Shown here one piece after another: positions 1-6,372 of a stretch of DNA of 7,804 bases. Numbering within the stretch: position 1 is the first letter of the stretch; each line of letters starts with the position of its first letter. The stretch is taken from the NCBI GenBank assembly GCA_015222255.1, contig JADFUX010000050.1, positions 1 through 7,804 on the forward strand, read 5' to 3'. Below the pieces are notes generated by a model. It ran no database searches and had not been told where the DNA came from. It worked only from the letters and a program-made list of their open reading frames with translations. The stretch comes from Chloroflexota bacterium (lineage in GTDB: Bacteria; Chloroflexota; Dehalococcoidia; GIF9; AB-539-J10). The position numbers and the translations under genes are program-made.

Positions 1-1
1 A

Positions 2-814
2 GCCATTTTAGAGAAGATTTTGCCCGGGGGAAGGCTTCTAGGTATTGACGCTGACCCCGAGGTTGTTCAAATAGCCAAGTCTAAGCTTGCTCATTATAGT
101 GAAGCAGTGACTTTGGTAAATGACAATTTCGCTAACCTTGAGGCTATTTGTAACAAATACAATTTGTATTCAGTTGACGGCATTCTTTTCGACCTTGGTG
201 TTTCCTCACTGCAACTGGATACAGCCCAACGCGGCTTCAGCTTTCAGCGTGATGCTCCCCTAGACATGAGGTTCGACCCCAGCCACGGGTTAACTGCCGC
301 TGATATCGTCAACTCATTTCCGGAGCAGGAGTTAGCCCGTATTATCAGGGAGAATAGTGAGGAGCGTCACAGCAGGCGAATAGCCCGGCACATCGTGCAA
401 CGTCGTCCGATTACTACCACCTTGGCGCTTGCCCAAGTGGTAGAGCAGGTTCTTGCCAGCAAGCATAGCAGAATCCACCCAGCCACAAGAACCTTTATGG
501 CACTTCGCATTGCTGTCAATGGGGAGTTGGAGAACTTGAAACTGGCTCTCGAACAAACCATTAACCTTCTTCGCTTCCGAGGCAGATTAGTGATCTTAAG
601 CTATCACTCTATTGAAGACCGTATCGTAAAGGAATTCATGCGACGCGAAGCTAGTAGTTGCATATGTCCGCCAGGAACTGTGATATGCCGCTGCGGGCAT
701 GTGCCTACGTTAAAGCTTATATCGAGGAAAGTCATCAAACCTACTTTACCGGAGATAGAATCTAACCCTCGCAGTCGCAGCGCCAGAATGAGAATAGCTG
801 AGCGCCTGAAGTGA
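2..814 (+). CDS. rsmH: 16S rRNA (cytosine(1402)-N(4))-methyltransferase RsmH, 5'-truncated by the window
   Basis: RsmH (MraW) transfers a methyl group from S-adenosylmethionine to N4 of C1402 in the decoding centre of 16S rRNA, in the cytoplasm. The frame is already open at base 2 and reads AILEKILPGGRLLGIDADP, which matches the family just after its first SAM-binding glycine loop. About 40 N-terminal residues therefore lie outside the window, and the TTG at 20 is not the start. Visible family blocks are FDLGVSSLQLD, RGFSFQRDAPLDMRFDP, EERHSRRIARHIV, HPATRTFMALRIAVN, LVILSYHSIEDRIVKEFM, and the C-terminal NPRSRSARMRIAERLK. The catalytic region and C-terminus look intact. rsmH is normally the second gene of the division and cell-wall (dcw) cluster, after mraZ; here it lies directly upstream of ftsA with a 28-base gap. 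Identification is firm; only the N-terminus is unseen. Confidence 0.96.
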   Translation, partial: AILEKILPGGRLLGIDADPEVVQIAKSKLAHYSEAVTLVNDNFANLEAICNKYNLYSVDGILFDLGVSSLQLDTAQRGFSFQRDAPLDMRFDPSHGLTAADIVNSFPEQELARIIRENSEERHSRRIARHIVQRRPITTTLALAQVVEQVLASKHSRIHPATRTFMALRIAVNGELENLKLALEQTINLLRFRGRLVILSYHSIEDRIVKEFMRREASSCICPPGTVICRCGHVPTLKLISRKVIKPTLPEIESNPRSRSARMRIAERLK

Positions 815-831
815 GCAAACAATTTTTGACA

Positions 832-837
832 AGGAGG
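832..837 (+). promoter_or_regulatory. Shine-Dalgarno of ftsA (decides the start)
   Basis: AGGAGG, within AAGGAGGTG at 831-839, lies 5 bases before the ATG at 843. The longer in-frame GTG at 837 overlaps this site and cannot be served by it, so 843 is chosen as the start of ftsA. Confidence 0.88.
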
Positions 838-842
838 TGAAA

Positions 843-2060
843 ATGGCAAAGAAAATTGTTTCAGCTATCGATGTAGGCACAACCAAAATAGCTACCATTG
901 TAGCTAGTGTGAAATCAGAAAACGATATCGAAGTCCTCGGAGTGGGAGTTGTTCCTAGCCATGGTCTGCACAAAGGAGTCGTGGTCAACATGGATGAAGC
1001 TAAAGCATCCATTGCTGACTCCATAAAGGAAGCACAGAGAATCAGCGGTGTACGCCTAGAGTCTGCCTGCGTCGGGGTTACCGGCAGGCATGTAAGTAGC
1101 CTTAATAATCGAGGAGTAGTGGCTATCCCGCGTGACGACAGGCTAGTTCGTCCTAAAGATCTCAAGAGAGTATTGTCCGCGGCTCAAGTCATCTCGCTTC
1201 CTCAAGGAAAGAAGGTGCTTCATGCTATTCCCCGCTACTATACCTTAGATGGTCAAGAAAGGGTAACACAACCAGTAGGCATGCATGGCACTAGGCTAGA
1301 TGTGGAGACTCACATTATTACTGCTTCAGTATCCTCAGTGCAGAATCTTGTTAAGTGCGTTCGAGCTGTTGGTGTTGACGTCGAAGACTTAATTCTAGAG
1401 CCCTTGGCGAGTGGAGAGGCAGCGTTGACCGCGGAGGAAAGGGAAGTAGGAGTCATTATGGCTGATGTTGGCGGCGGCACCACAGACATAGCCGTATTTA
1501 GGGATGGTAATATTTACCATACCTCGATCATCCCGGTAGCCGGCTACCAGGTGACCAGTGATATCTCCATTGGGCTAGGCTTGCCGTTCAGTGTAGCCGA
1601 GAAGATGAAGAAAAGCTATGGCAATGTGTCGTCACAGGTGAATATTGACAAAGCACCTGACGTGGGCGTAGAAAATGGTCATAGCGCTTCATATCGAGAT
1701 CTATGCGATATTATCCGCTCCAGAATGGAGGAGCTGTTCGAGCTCATACTCCTGGAGATGCCCACCACTGATTATCGGTCCTTGGCACCCTGTGGCATGG
1801 TCCTTACCGGTGGCACGGCCAACTTGGCTGGGCTTGATGAACTAGGAAGGTCAGTATTGAAAATTCCAGTGCGCAAAGGTCAGCCCTTCGACACAAGCCT
1901 TTACGGCATTACTGATGTCCTTCGTGACTCAGCTTACGCCACCACTGTAGGACTGATCCTATGGCAGGCGAGGAATAAAGAGGGGTCAATGTGGCAGGCA
2001 AGAAAGGCAGGCATTTTGGGTGGTTTCGTGAGCTTCGTTAGAAGGCTGTTTCATGGTTAA
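843..2060 (+). CDS. ftsA: Cell division protein FtsA (actin-like membrane anchor of the Z-ring)
   Basis: FtsA is an actin-fold ATPase that polymerises under the inner membrane and tethers FtsZ to it. The protein has 405 residues, a typical length. The phosphate-1 motif is AIDVGTTKIATIVA (residues 8-21). The FtsA-specific 1C (SHS2) domain follows at about 80-160. Phosphate-2 is ADVGGGTTDIAVF (207-219), and the adenosine motif is VLTGGTANLAG (320-330). The last 16 residues, GILGGFVSFVRRLFHG, form an amphipathic helix with paired Arg, as expected for the membrane-targeting sequence. The start at 843 is set by the strong Shine-Dalgarno site. ftsZ follows after 27 bases, so the two are probably co-transcribed. 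The full set of motifs argues for a functional FtsA. It is odd only in its neighbours: no murein genes sit between it and rsmH. Confidence 0.96.
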   Translation: MAKKIVSAIDVGTTKIATIVASVKSENDIEVLGVGVVPSHGLHKGVVVNMDEAKASIADSIKEAQRISGVRLESACVGVTGRHVSSLNNRGVVAIPRDDRLVRPKDLKRVLSAAQVISLPQGKKVLHAIPRYYTLDGQERVTQPVGMHGTRLDVETHIITASVSSVQNLVKCVRAVGVDVEDLILEPLASGEAALTAEEREVGVIMADVGGGTTDIAVFRDGNIYHTSIIPVAGYQVTSDISIGLGLPFSVAEKMKKSYGNVSSQVNIDKAPDVGVENGHSASYRDLCDIIRSRMEELFELILLEMPTTDYRSLAPCGMVLTGGTANLAGLDELGRSVLKIPVRKGQPFDTSLYGITDVLRDSAYATTVGLILWQARNKEGSMWQARKAGILGGFVSFVRRLFHG

Positions 2061-2073
2061 CAAACTTTGGGAA

Positions 2074-2079
2074 AGGAGG
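2074..2079 (+). promoter_or_regulatory. Shine-Dalgarno of ftsZ (decides the start)
   Basis: AGGAGG, within AAAGGAGGT, lies 8 bases before the ATG at 2088. An in-frame TTG at 2067 is upstream of this site and would encode it, so 2088 is the better start. The strength of the site fits the high FtsZ levels usual in bacteria. Confidence 0.88.
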
Positions 2080-2087
2080 TATTTGAA

Positions 2088-3218
2088 ATGGCGAAAACCA
2101 CTTTTACCCCTACACCGGCAAGAATCAAGGCCATAGGAATTGGTGGGGGCGGCTGCAATGCTATCAACCGCATGATCCGTGAGGGAATAAAAGGTATCGA
2201 CTTCATAGCTATGAATACGGATGCCCAGGCTTTGGCATTTGTTGAGGCACCAACTCGAGTTCAATTGGGTGAGAAAATGACCCGAGGTCTAGGAGTTGGT
2301 GGTGACCACAGGTTTGGTCTTAAGGCAGCGGAGGAAAGCCGTCAGATAATTGATGAACTGATTGAAGGTGCTGATATGGTGTTTGTTAGCGCCGGTATGG
2401 GCGGGGGCACAGGCACCGGTGGCATCCCCGTTATAGCTGAAATAGCCAAAGAATCGGGCGCACTCACCATTGGTGTGGTAACCAAGCCTTTCACTTTCGA
2501 AGGTGGGCACCGATCTGAAGTGGCTGAAGAAGGCATACTCAACTTGAGCAGCAAGGTGGACACACTAATTGTCATACCTAACGATCGCCTGTTGCAACTC
2601 TGTGATGCCAAGACGACTGTTGACAATGCTTTCAAATTGGCTGATGATGCCCTTCTTCTCGGGGTACAGGCTATCTCCGAGGTTGTTACCGTTCCTGGAC
2701 TGATTAATCTTGACTTCGCTGACATCAAATCGGTGATGAGGAATGCTGGCCCGGCCTGGATGTCTGTGGGGAGAGCCAGCGGTCAGAATCGAGCTGCTGA
2801 AGCTGCAAAAGCTGCTCTGGCCAGCCCCCTGCTCGACGTGTCCATACAGGGAGCCAGGGGGGTCTTATTCAACATGACTGGTGGATCGAGTCTCACACTA
2901 TTTGAGTGTAATGAAGCAGCTCAAGTCATTGGCCAAGCGGTTGACCCCAAGGCCAATATCATCTTCGGTGTGGTTTTTGACACCAAGATGGACAGTGAAA
3001 TCAGGATCACAGTTATCGCTACCGGCTTCACCACTCAGTATGGTAAAGGGACACCCAGCGCAGAGGAGCTCCGTCGCCTGCTAAGAGGGGGTGGCAATAC
3101 ACTGGACGTTCCCTCTTTCTTGCGTCGCGCACAGCGTTTTCCTGCCCCTGCTGCAGGAATTCCTTCCCACACTGATGCAGCGGTCACCCTGAATCCATTG
3201 AGAATTTCACAGCAGTAA
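2088..3218 (+). CDS. ftsZ: Cell division GTPase FtsZ
   Basis: FtsZ is the tubulin homologue that forms the cytokinetic Z-ring in the cytoplasm. The protein has 376 residues. The N-terminal loop IGIGGGGCNAINRM binds nucleotide. The tubulin signature GGGTGTG is at residues 105-111. The T7 loop NLDFADI (207-213) carries the two aspartates, D209 and D212, that complete GTP hydrolysis in the neighbouring subunit. The globular domain ends near the ITVIATGF strand. The linker after it is short, about 20-25 residues. The segment LDVPSFLRR (339-347) matches the conserved C-terminal peptide that binds FtsA, but some 26 further residues follow it, so the peptide is not terminal as it usually is. The gene is followed directly by a strong terminator, which closes the rsmH-ftsA-ftsZ unit. 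Identity is certain; whether this lineage has a second ftsZ elsewhere cannot be seen here. Confidence 0.97.
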   Translation: MAKTTFTPTPARIKAIGIGGGGCNAINRMIREGIKGIDFIAMNTDAQALAFVEAPTRVQLGEKMTRGLGVGGDHRFGLKAAEESRQIIDELIEGADMVFVSAGMGGGTGTGGIPVIAEIAKESGALTIGVVTKPFTFEGGHRSEVAEEGILNLSSKVDTLIVIPNDRLLQLCDAKTTVDNAFKLADDALLLGVQAISEVVTVPGLINLDFADIKSVMRNAGPAWMSVGRASGQNRAAEAAKAALASPLLDVSIQGARGVLFNMTGGSSLTLFECNEAAQVIGQAVDPKANIIFGVVFDTKMDSEIRITVIATGFTTQYGKGTPSAEELRRLLRGGGNTLDVPSFLRRAQRFPAPAAGIPSHTDAAVTLNPLRISQQ

Positions 3219-3233
3219 ACCTCAAGCTTCACT

Positions 3234-3267
3234 AAAAGAAGGGGCGGCTACAGCCGCCCCTTCTTTT
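3234..3267 (+). terminator. Intrinsic terminator after ftsZ
   Basis: The arms AAAAGAAGGGGCGGCT (3234-3249) and AGCCGCCCCTTCTTTT (3252-3267) are perfectly complementary. They form a stem of about 15 bp with a TACA loop and a GC-rich core. It starts 15 bases after the ftsZ stop. A-rich and T-rich flanks on both sides mean it could act in either direction. It separates the division genes from the nrdR operon. Confidence 0.92.
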
Positions 3268-3286
3268 GATAACGGAAACTCGCACT

Positions 3287-3315
3287 TTGCTGCACTATAT
3301 ATATAGTGGTAAAAT
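3287..3315 (+). promoter_or_regulatory. Predicted sigma-70-type promoter of the nrdR-nrdJ operon
   Basis: A -35-like TTGCTG (3287-3292, three of six consensus bases) is separated by 17 bases from a -10-like TAAAAT (3310-3315, five of six). It lies between the ftsZ terminator and the nrdR start at 3347, where a promoter is required. Transcription would begin near 3322. The spacer is filled by the NrdR-box-like palindrome. It is predicted from sequence only, and the -35 match is weak. Confidence 0.5.
3293..3308 (+). promoter_or_regulatory. NrdR-box-like operator (perfect 16-bp palindrome)
   Basis: CACTATATATATAGTG is a perfect inverted repeat located 39 bases upstream of nrdR. NrdR boxes have the known consensus acaCWATATaTWGtgt. 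This site keeps the C...G ends and the alternating AT core, but the core between C and G is 10 bases rather than 8. It sits between the predicted -35 and -10 elements, where a bound repressor would block RNA polymerase. The encoded protein of the first gene is NrdR itself, which supports autoregulation. Confidence 0.72.
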
Positions 3316-3327
3316 ATGCTACTGGCA

Positions 3328-3337
3328 CAATTTCTGG
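3328..3337 (+). promoter_or_regulatory. Possible degenerate second NrdR box
   Basis: CAATTTCTGG matches the 10-base NrdR core CWATATATWG at 7 of 10 positions. Its centre is 32 bp from the centre of the perfect palindrome. NrdR boxes in other bacteria usually occur in pairs about 31-32 bp apart, on the same helix face. The match itself is weak and could be chance; the spacing is the main argument. Confidence 0.3.
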
Positions 3338-3346
3338 GAAAGCGGT

Positions 3347-3874
3347 ATGAAGTGCCCTTGCTGTAGTGGTTTGGAATCTAGGGTGATAGACTCTCGGTCT
3401 TTGGGTGAAGGGGTAAGGCGTCGGAGGCAATGTCTTGCTTGTAGCGCTCGTTTCACCACTTATGAGCGAGTGCAGCCCCATAATATCTTTGTACTCAAGA
3501 AAGATGGCCGCCGTGAGGCGTTTACCCGAGACAAGCTCTCCTCCGGCATCCGCAAATCTTGCGAGAAACGCCCTTTACTTACCGGTGCTATCGACAAGCT
3601 TCTAGATGACGTTGAAGCTGAGCTCTACCAGACGGGCAAAACCGAGTTTCCCAGTTCTCTTATTGGTGATCTGGTCATGGAAAGGTTGAAAAAGCTAGAC
3701 CATATAGCTTATATCCGTTTTGCCAGCGTCTACCGTGAGTTCGCTGACATCGGTGCTCTGAAGCAGGCGGTGGATATCCTGGCGCAAGGAGGATCTTCAG
3801 TAACGCCAGCTAATCAGCTCCCGCTGCTGCCTCCGGAAGTGGTTAACCACTTGGTTCAACGGGGTAGGAAGTGA
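3347..3874 (+). CDS. nrdR: Transcriptional repressor NrdR
   Basis: NrdR senses ATP/dATP through an ATP-cone and represses ribonucleotide reductase genes. The N-terminal zinc ribbon uses C3, C6, C29 and C32 (MKCPCC and CLAC), with the family segment VIDSRSLGEGVRRRRQCLAC and then RFTTYERV. The ATP-cone runs from about residue 46 to 136, beginning VLKKDGRREAFTRDKL and ending IRFASVYREFADI. Length is 175 residues against about 150 for typical NrdR. The extra part is a 25-residue Pro/Leu-rich tail ending VVNHLVQRGRK. ATG 3347 is chosen because the zinc ribbon begins right there; the Shine-Dalgarno (GGGAAAG) is weak, which fits a low-abundance regulator. The stop overlaps the next start by four bases (GTGA), so translation of nrdJ is probably coupled to it. 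Confidence 0.96.
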   Translation: MKCPCCSGLESRVIDSRSLGEGVRRRRQCLACSARFTTYERVQPHNIFVLKKDGRREAFTRDKLSSGIRKSCEKRPLLTGAIDKLLDDVEAELYQTGKTEFPSSLIGDLVMERLKKLDHIAYIRFASVYREFADIGALKQAVDILAQGGSSVTPANQLPLLPPEVVNHLVQRGRK

Positions 3875-6360
3875 AAGTGGCTAACACTGGCAAGAAGACT
3901 AGAGTCATCAACCGAAACGACGTGGCTCGGGCCGTTTTTGCTGCTGCTGAATCAATCGGCATAACTGATAGGAAATTGTTGGAAAAACTCACAGAACAAG
4001 TAGGCGAACGCTTGGAGCTAGCTCAGCCCCTGCCCGGCATGGAAGAATTTGTTTCACCCCGAGCCAAGTATCTTGTGTCCCCCTCCCAAGTTGAAGCGAT
4101 GGTGAAAGAGGCCTTAACTGCTGATGAGTTTTTCTCTCCCCAAGCAAATGTCCAGGTGGTCTCCGGGATTGAACTGAGCCAAAATGCCTTAAGGGTTTTG
4201 GAGAAAAGATACTTGATAAAGGATGGAACCGACAAAGTCATTGAGGCTCCTCGGGAGCTATTTCGGCGTGTGGCTAGACACATCGCATCTGCTGAGCTCA
4301 TCTATGATCTTAAGGCAGATATCTCCTTTTGGGAAGAGAGTTTTTACCGATCAATGGCAAATCTGGAATTCCTACCTAATTCGCCCACATTGATGAATGC
4401 TGGCCGAGAACTAGGGCAGTTGTCAGCCTGTTTTGTTATCCCCATCGACGATTCTATGGAATCCATTTTTGATGCTGTTAAATACACTGCTCTAATTCAT
4501 AAAAGTGGCGGAGGCACCGGTTTCTCCTTCTCTCGACTCAGGCCGGAAAAAGACAGAGTGGGGTCGACTGGTGGCATCGCTAGTGGCCCTGTTTCCTTCA
4601 TGAGAACCTTTGATACCACCACTGACGTCATAAAGCAAGGCGGCATGCGACGCGGAGCTAATATGGCCATACTCAATGTCAACCACCCTGATATCTTGAG
4701 GTTCATCACCGCCAAAGAAGACCCGGAGGCTCTCACCAATTTCAACCTATCGGTGGCTGTTACCGACGATTTCCTAGAGGCAGTGAAGAAGGGGGCTGAC
4801 TATGATCTGGTGAATCCACGGACCGGGGAGACAGTGGGCAAGCTCAATGCCAAAGAGGTGTTTGACAAGATAGTTGATATGGCTTGGCGGACAGGCGATC
4901 CTGGCATTGTTTTCATAGATGAAATAAACAGGCATAATCCCACACCTCAGTTGGGTAAGATAGAAAGCACCAATCCTTGTGGTGAACAACCTTTGCTTCC
5001 TTTCGAATCTTGCAACTTAGGCTCCATAAATCTGTCCAAAATGGTGATTCGCAAAAATAAGCGGACGCAAGTTGATTATGGTAAGCTGTCTGAGACGGTG
5101 AGGTTGGCAGTCCGTTTTCTCGACGATGTTGTCGATGCCAATCGTTTTCCCTTGCCTCAAATATCAGAGAGAACAAAGGCTACCAGGAAAATAGGTTTAG
5201 GGCTGATGGGCTTCGCTGACATGTTGATTCAACTCGGCATTCCTTACGACAGCCAACGAGCGCTTGACATGGCTGAAGAACTCATGCAGTCCATATCCAG
5301 AGAGGCAAATAAAGCCTCAATAGAGTTAGCTGAGGAGCGGGGTGTTTTCCCCGCCTTTGGGGGAAGCATCTATGATGTGCCTGATGGTGCTCGGTTTCGA
5401 AATGCCTCTCGAACTACCATTGCTCCTACAGGTAGCCTAAGCATAATTGCTAATTGTTCTAGTGGCATTGAGCCCGTCTTCGCCTTAAGCTATGTGCGCC
5501 ACATATTGGAAGGTGAAGAGTTCTTAGAGGTGAATCCTTACTTCGAAGAGGTAGCTAAAGAGAGGGGATTCTATTCCCATGAACTAATGCAACAACTCGC
5601 CGAAGGAGAAAGGTTAAGAGACATAGAAGGTGTTCCCGAGGAGGTGAAAAGGCTTTTTGTGACTGCCCATGACATATCTCCAGAATGGCACGTGAAGATG
5701 CAGGCGGCTTTCCAGAAGTCTACTGATAGTGCTGTCTCTAAGACCGTAAACTTCCCCCGCGAAGCAACTCCCGATGACATAGCCAAGGTATATGTGATGG
5801 CTTATGAGGAGGGGTTGAAGGGAATAACCATCTACCGAGATAGAAGTCGGGAAAGTCAAGTCTTGACCATAGGTGAGGCAACAGAAACAACTGAAGGCAG
5901 ACTAGTTCCCAGAGAAAGACCTAAGGTCACCAGGGGCATAACCGAGAGGGTGAGCACTGGATGCGGATATATCTATGTGACTATAAATTTTGATGAACAT
6001 GGAATATGTGAGGTATTCTCCACCTTGGGCAAAGCCGGGGGCTGTGCTGCCGCGCAGCTTGAAGCTATTAGCCGACTTGGCTCACTGTCCCTTAGGTCTG
6101 GAGTAGACTTAAGCTCAATTGCAAAGCACTTGCGTGGTATTCGTTGTCCTTCCATCGCCTGGGAGCGAGGGCGTGCTGTTCTCTCCTGTGCCGATGCCAT
6201 TGCTAGTGTATTGCAAAAATACGTTAAGGATGAGGAGAACAGCACTTTCAAGGAGGTCGCTAACAACTGGGCGGGGCAATGTCCCGATTGTGGCAGTATC
6301 TTGATTCATCAGGAAGGCTGTGCAATTTGTCCTAGTTGCGGCTTCACCAAATGTGGATAG
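3871..6360 (+). CDS. nrdJ: Adenosylcobalamin-dependent ribonucleotide reductase, class II
   Basis: NrdJ reduces ribonucleotides to deoxyribonucleotides, using adenosylcobalamin to make a thiyl radical; it needs no oxygen. The protein has 829 residues. Residues 1-85 resemble an ATP-cone that lacks the usual KRDG opening. The catalytic barrel shows C187 (SACFVIP) and C381 (ESCNLGSINL) as the reducing pair. The radical cysteine is C370 in NPCGEQ, with N368 and E372. The spacing from C370 to C381 is the same as in the studied Thermotoga enzyme. HKSGGGTGFSFS (210-221) and PTGS (519-522) are substrate-site loops. A TSCPD-type domain follows at about 676-785, with C698, C725 and C759. The tail holds six cysteines (804, 807, 817, 820, 823, 828) in zinc-ribbon-like CxxC pairs, probably the part that re-reduces the active site. 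GTG 3871 overlaps the nrdR stop; GTG 3877, in the same frame, is an equally plausible start. All key residues are present. Confidence 0.97.
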   Translation: MKVANTGKKTRVINRNDVARAVFAAAESIGITDRKLLEKLTEQVGERLELAQPLPGMEEFVSPRAKYLVSPSQVEAMVKEALTADEFFSPQANVQVVSGIELSQNALRVLEKRYLIKDGTDKVIEAPRELFRRVARHIASAELIYDLKADISFWEESFYRSMANLEFLPNSPTLMNAGRELGQLSACFVIPIDDSMESIFDAVKYTALIHKSGGGTGFSFSRLRPEKDRVGSTGGIASGPVSFMRTFDTTTDVIKQGGMRRGANMAILNVNHPDILRFITAKEDPEALTNFNLSVAVTDDFLEAVKKGADYDLVNPRTGETVGKLNAKEVFDKIVDMAWRTGDPGIVFIDEINRHNPTPQLGKIESTNPCGEQPLLPFESCNLGSINLSKMVIRKNKRTQVDYGKLSETVRLAVRFLDDVVDANRFPLPQISERTKATRKIGLGLMGFADMLIQLGIPYDSQRALDMAEELMQSISREANKASIELAEERGVFPAFGGSIYDVPDGARFRNASRTTIAPTGSLSIIANCSSGIEPVFALSYVRHILEGEEFLEVNPYFEEVAKERGFYSHELMQQLAEGERLRDIEGVPEEVKRLFVTAHDISPEWHVKMQAAFQKSTDSAVSKTVNFPREATPDDIAKVYVMAYEEGLKGITIYRDRSRESQVLTIGEATETTEGRLVPRERPKVTRGITERVSTGCGYIYVTINFDEHGICEVFSTLGKAGGCAAAQLEAISRLGSLSLRSGVDLSSIAKHLRGIRCPSIAWERGRAVLSCADAIASVLQKYVKDEENSTFKEVANNWAGQCPDCGSILIHQEGCAICPSCGFTKCG

Positions 6361-6367
6361 AGGGGAG
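6361..6367 (+). promoter_or_regulatory. Shine-Dalgarno of the GAF-nuclease-like-HPRT gene
   Basis: AGGGGAG lies 5 bases before ATG 6373. Another ATG at 6368 is in a different frame that stops after 11 codons, so 6373 is the start. The site begins right after the nrdJ stop, so the gene is read from the same transcript. Confidence 0.75.
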
Positions 6368-6372
6368 ATGAA

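Noticed and set aside
826..854. Perfect TTGACA just before the ftsA Shine-Dalgarno as a promoter -35
   Set aside because: No -10 element at 16-18 bases; the spacing would place it inside ftsA, with transcription starting after the ftsA start codon.
746..1165. 139-codon open frame on the minus strand opposite rsmH and ftsA
   Set aside because: It lies antisense to two clear genes, has Ser/Thr/Leu-rich low-complexity composition and shows no recognisable motif.
2342..2728. 128-codon open frame on the minus strand opposite ftsZ
   Set aside because: It is a shadow of the conserved ftsZ reading frame, with no ribosome site or family motif.
3266..3346. In-frame TTG at 3266 as an earlier nrdR start
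   Set aside because: It would begin within the terminator and run through the promoter and operator; the zinc ribbon begins exactly at ATG 3347.
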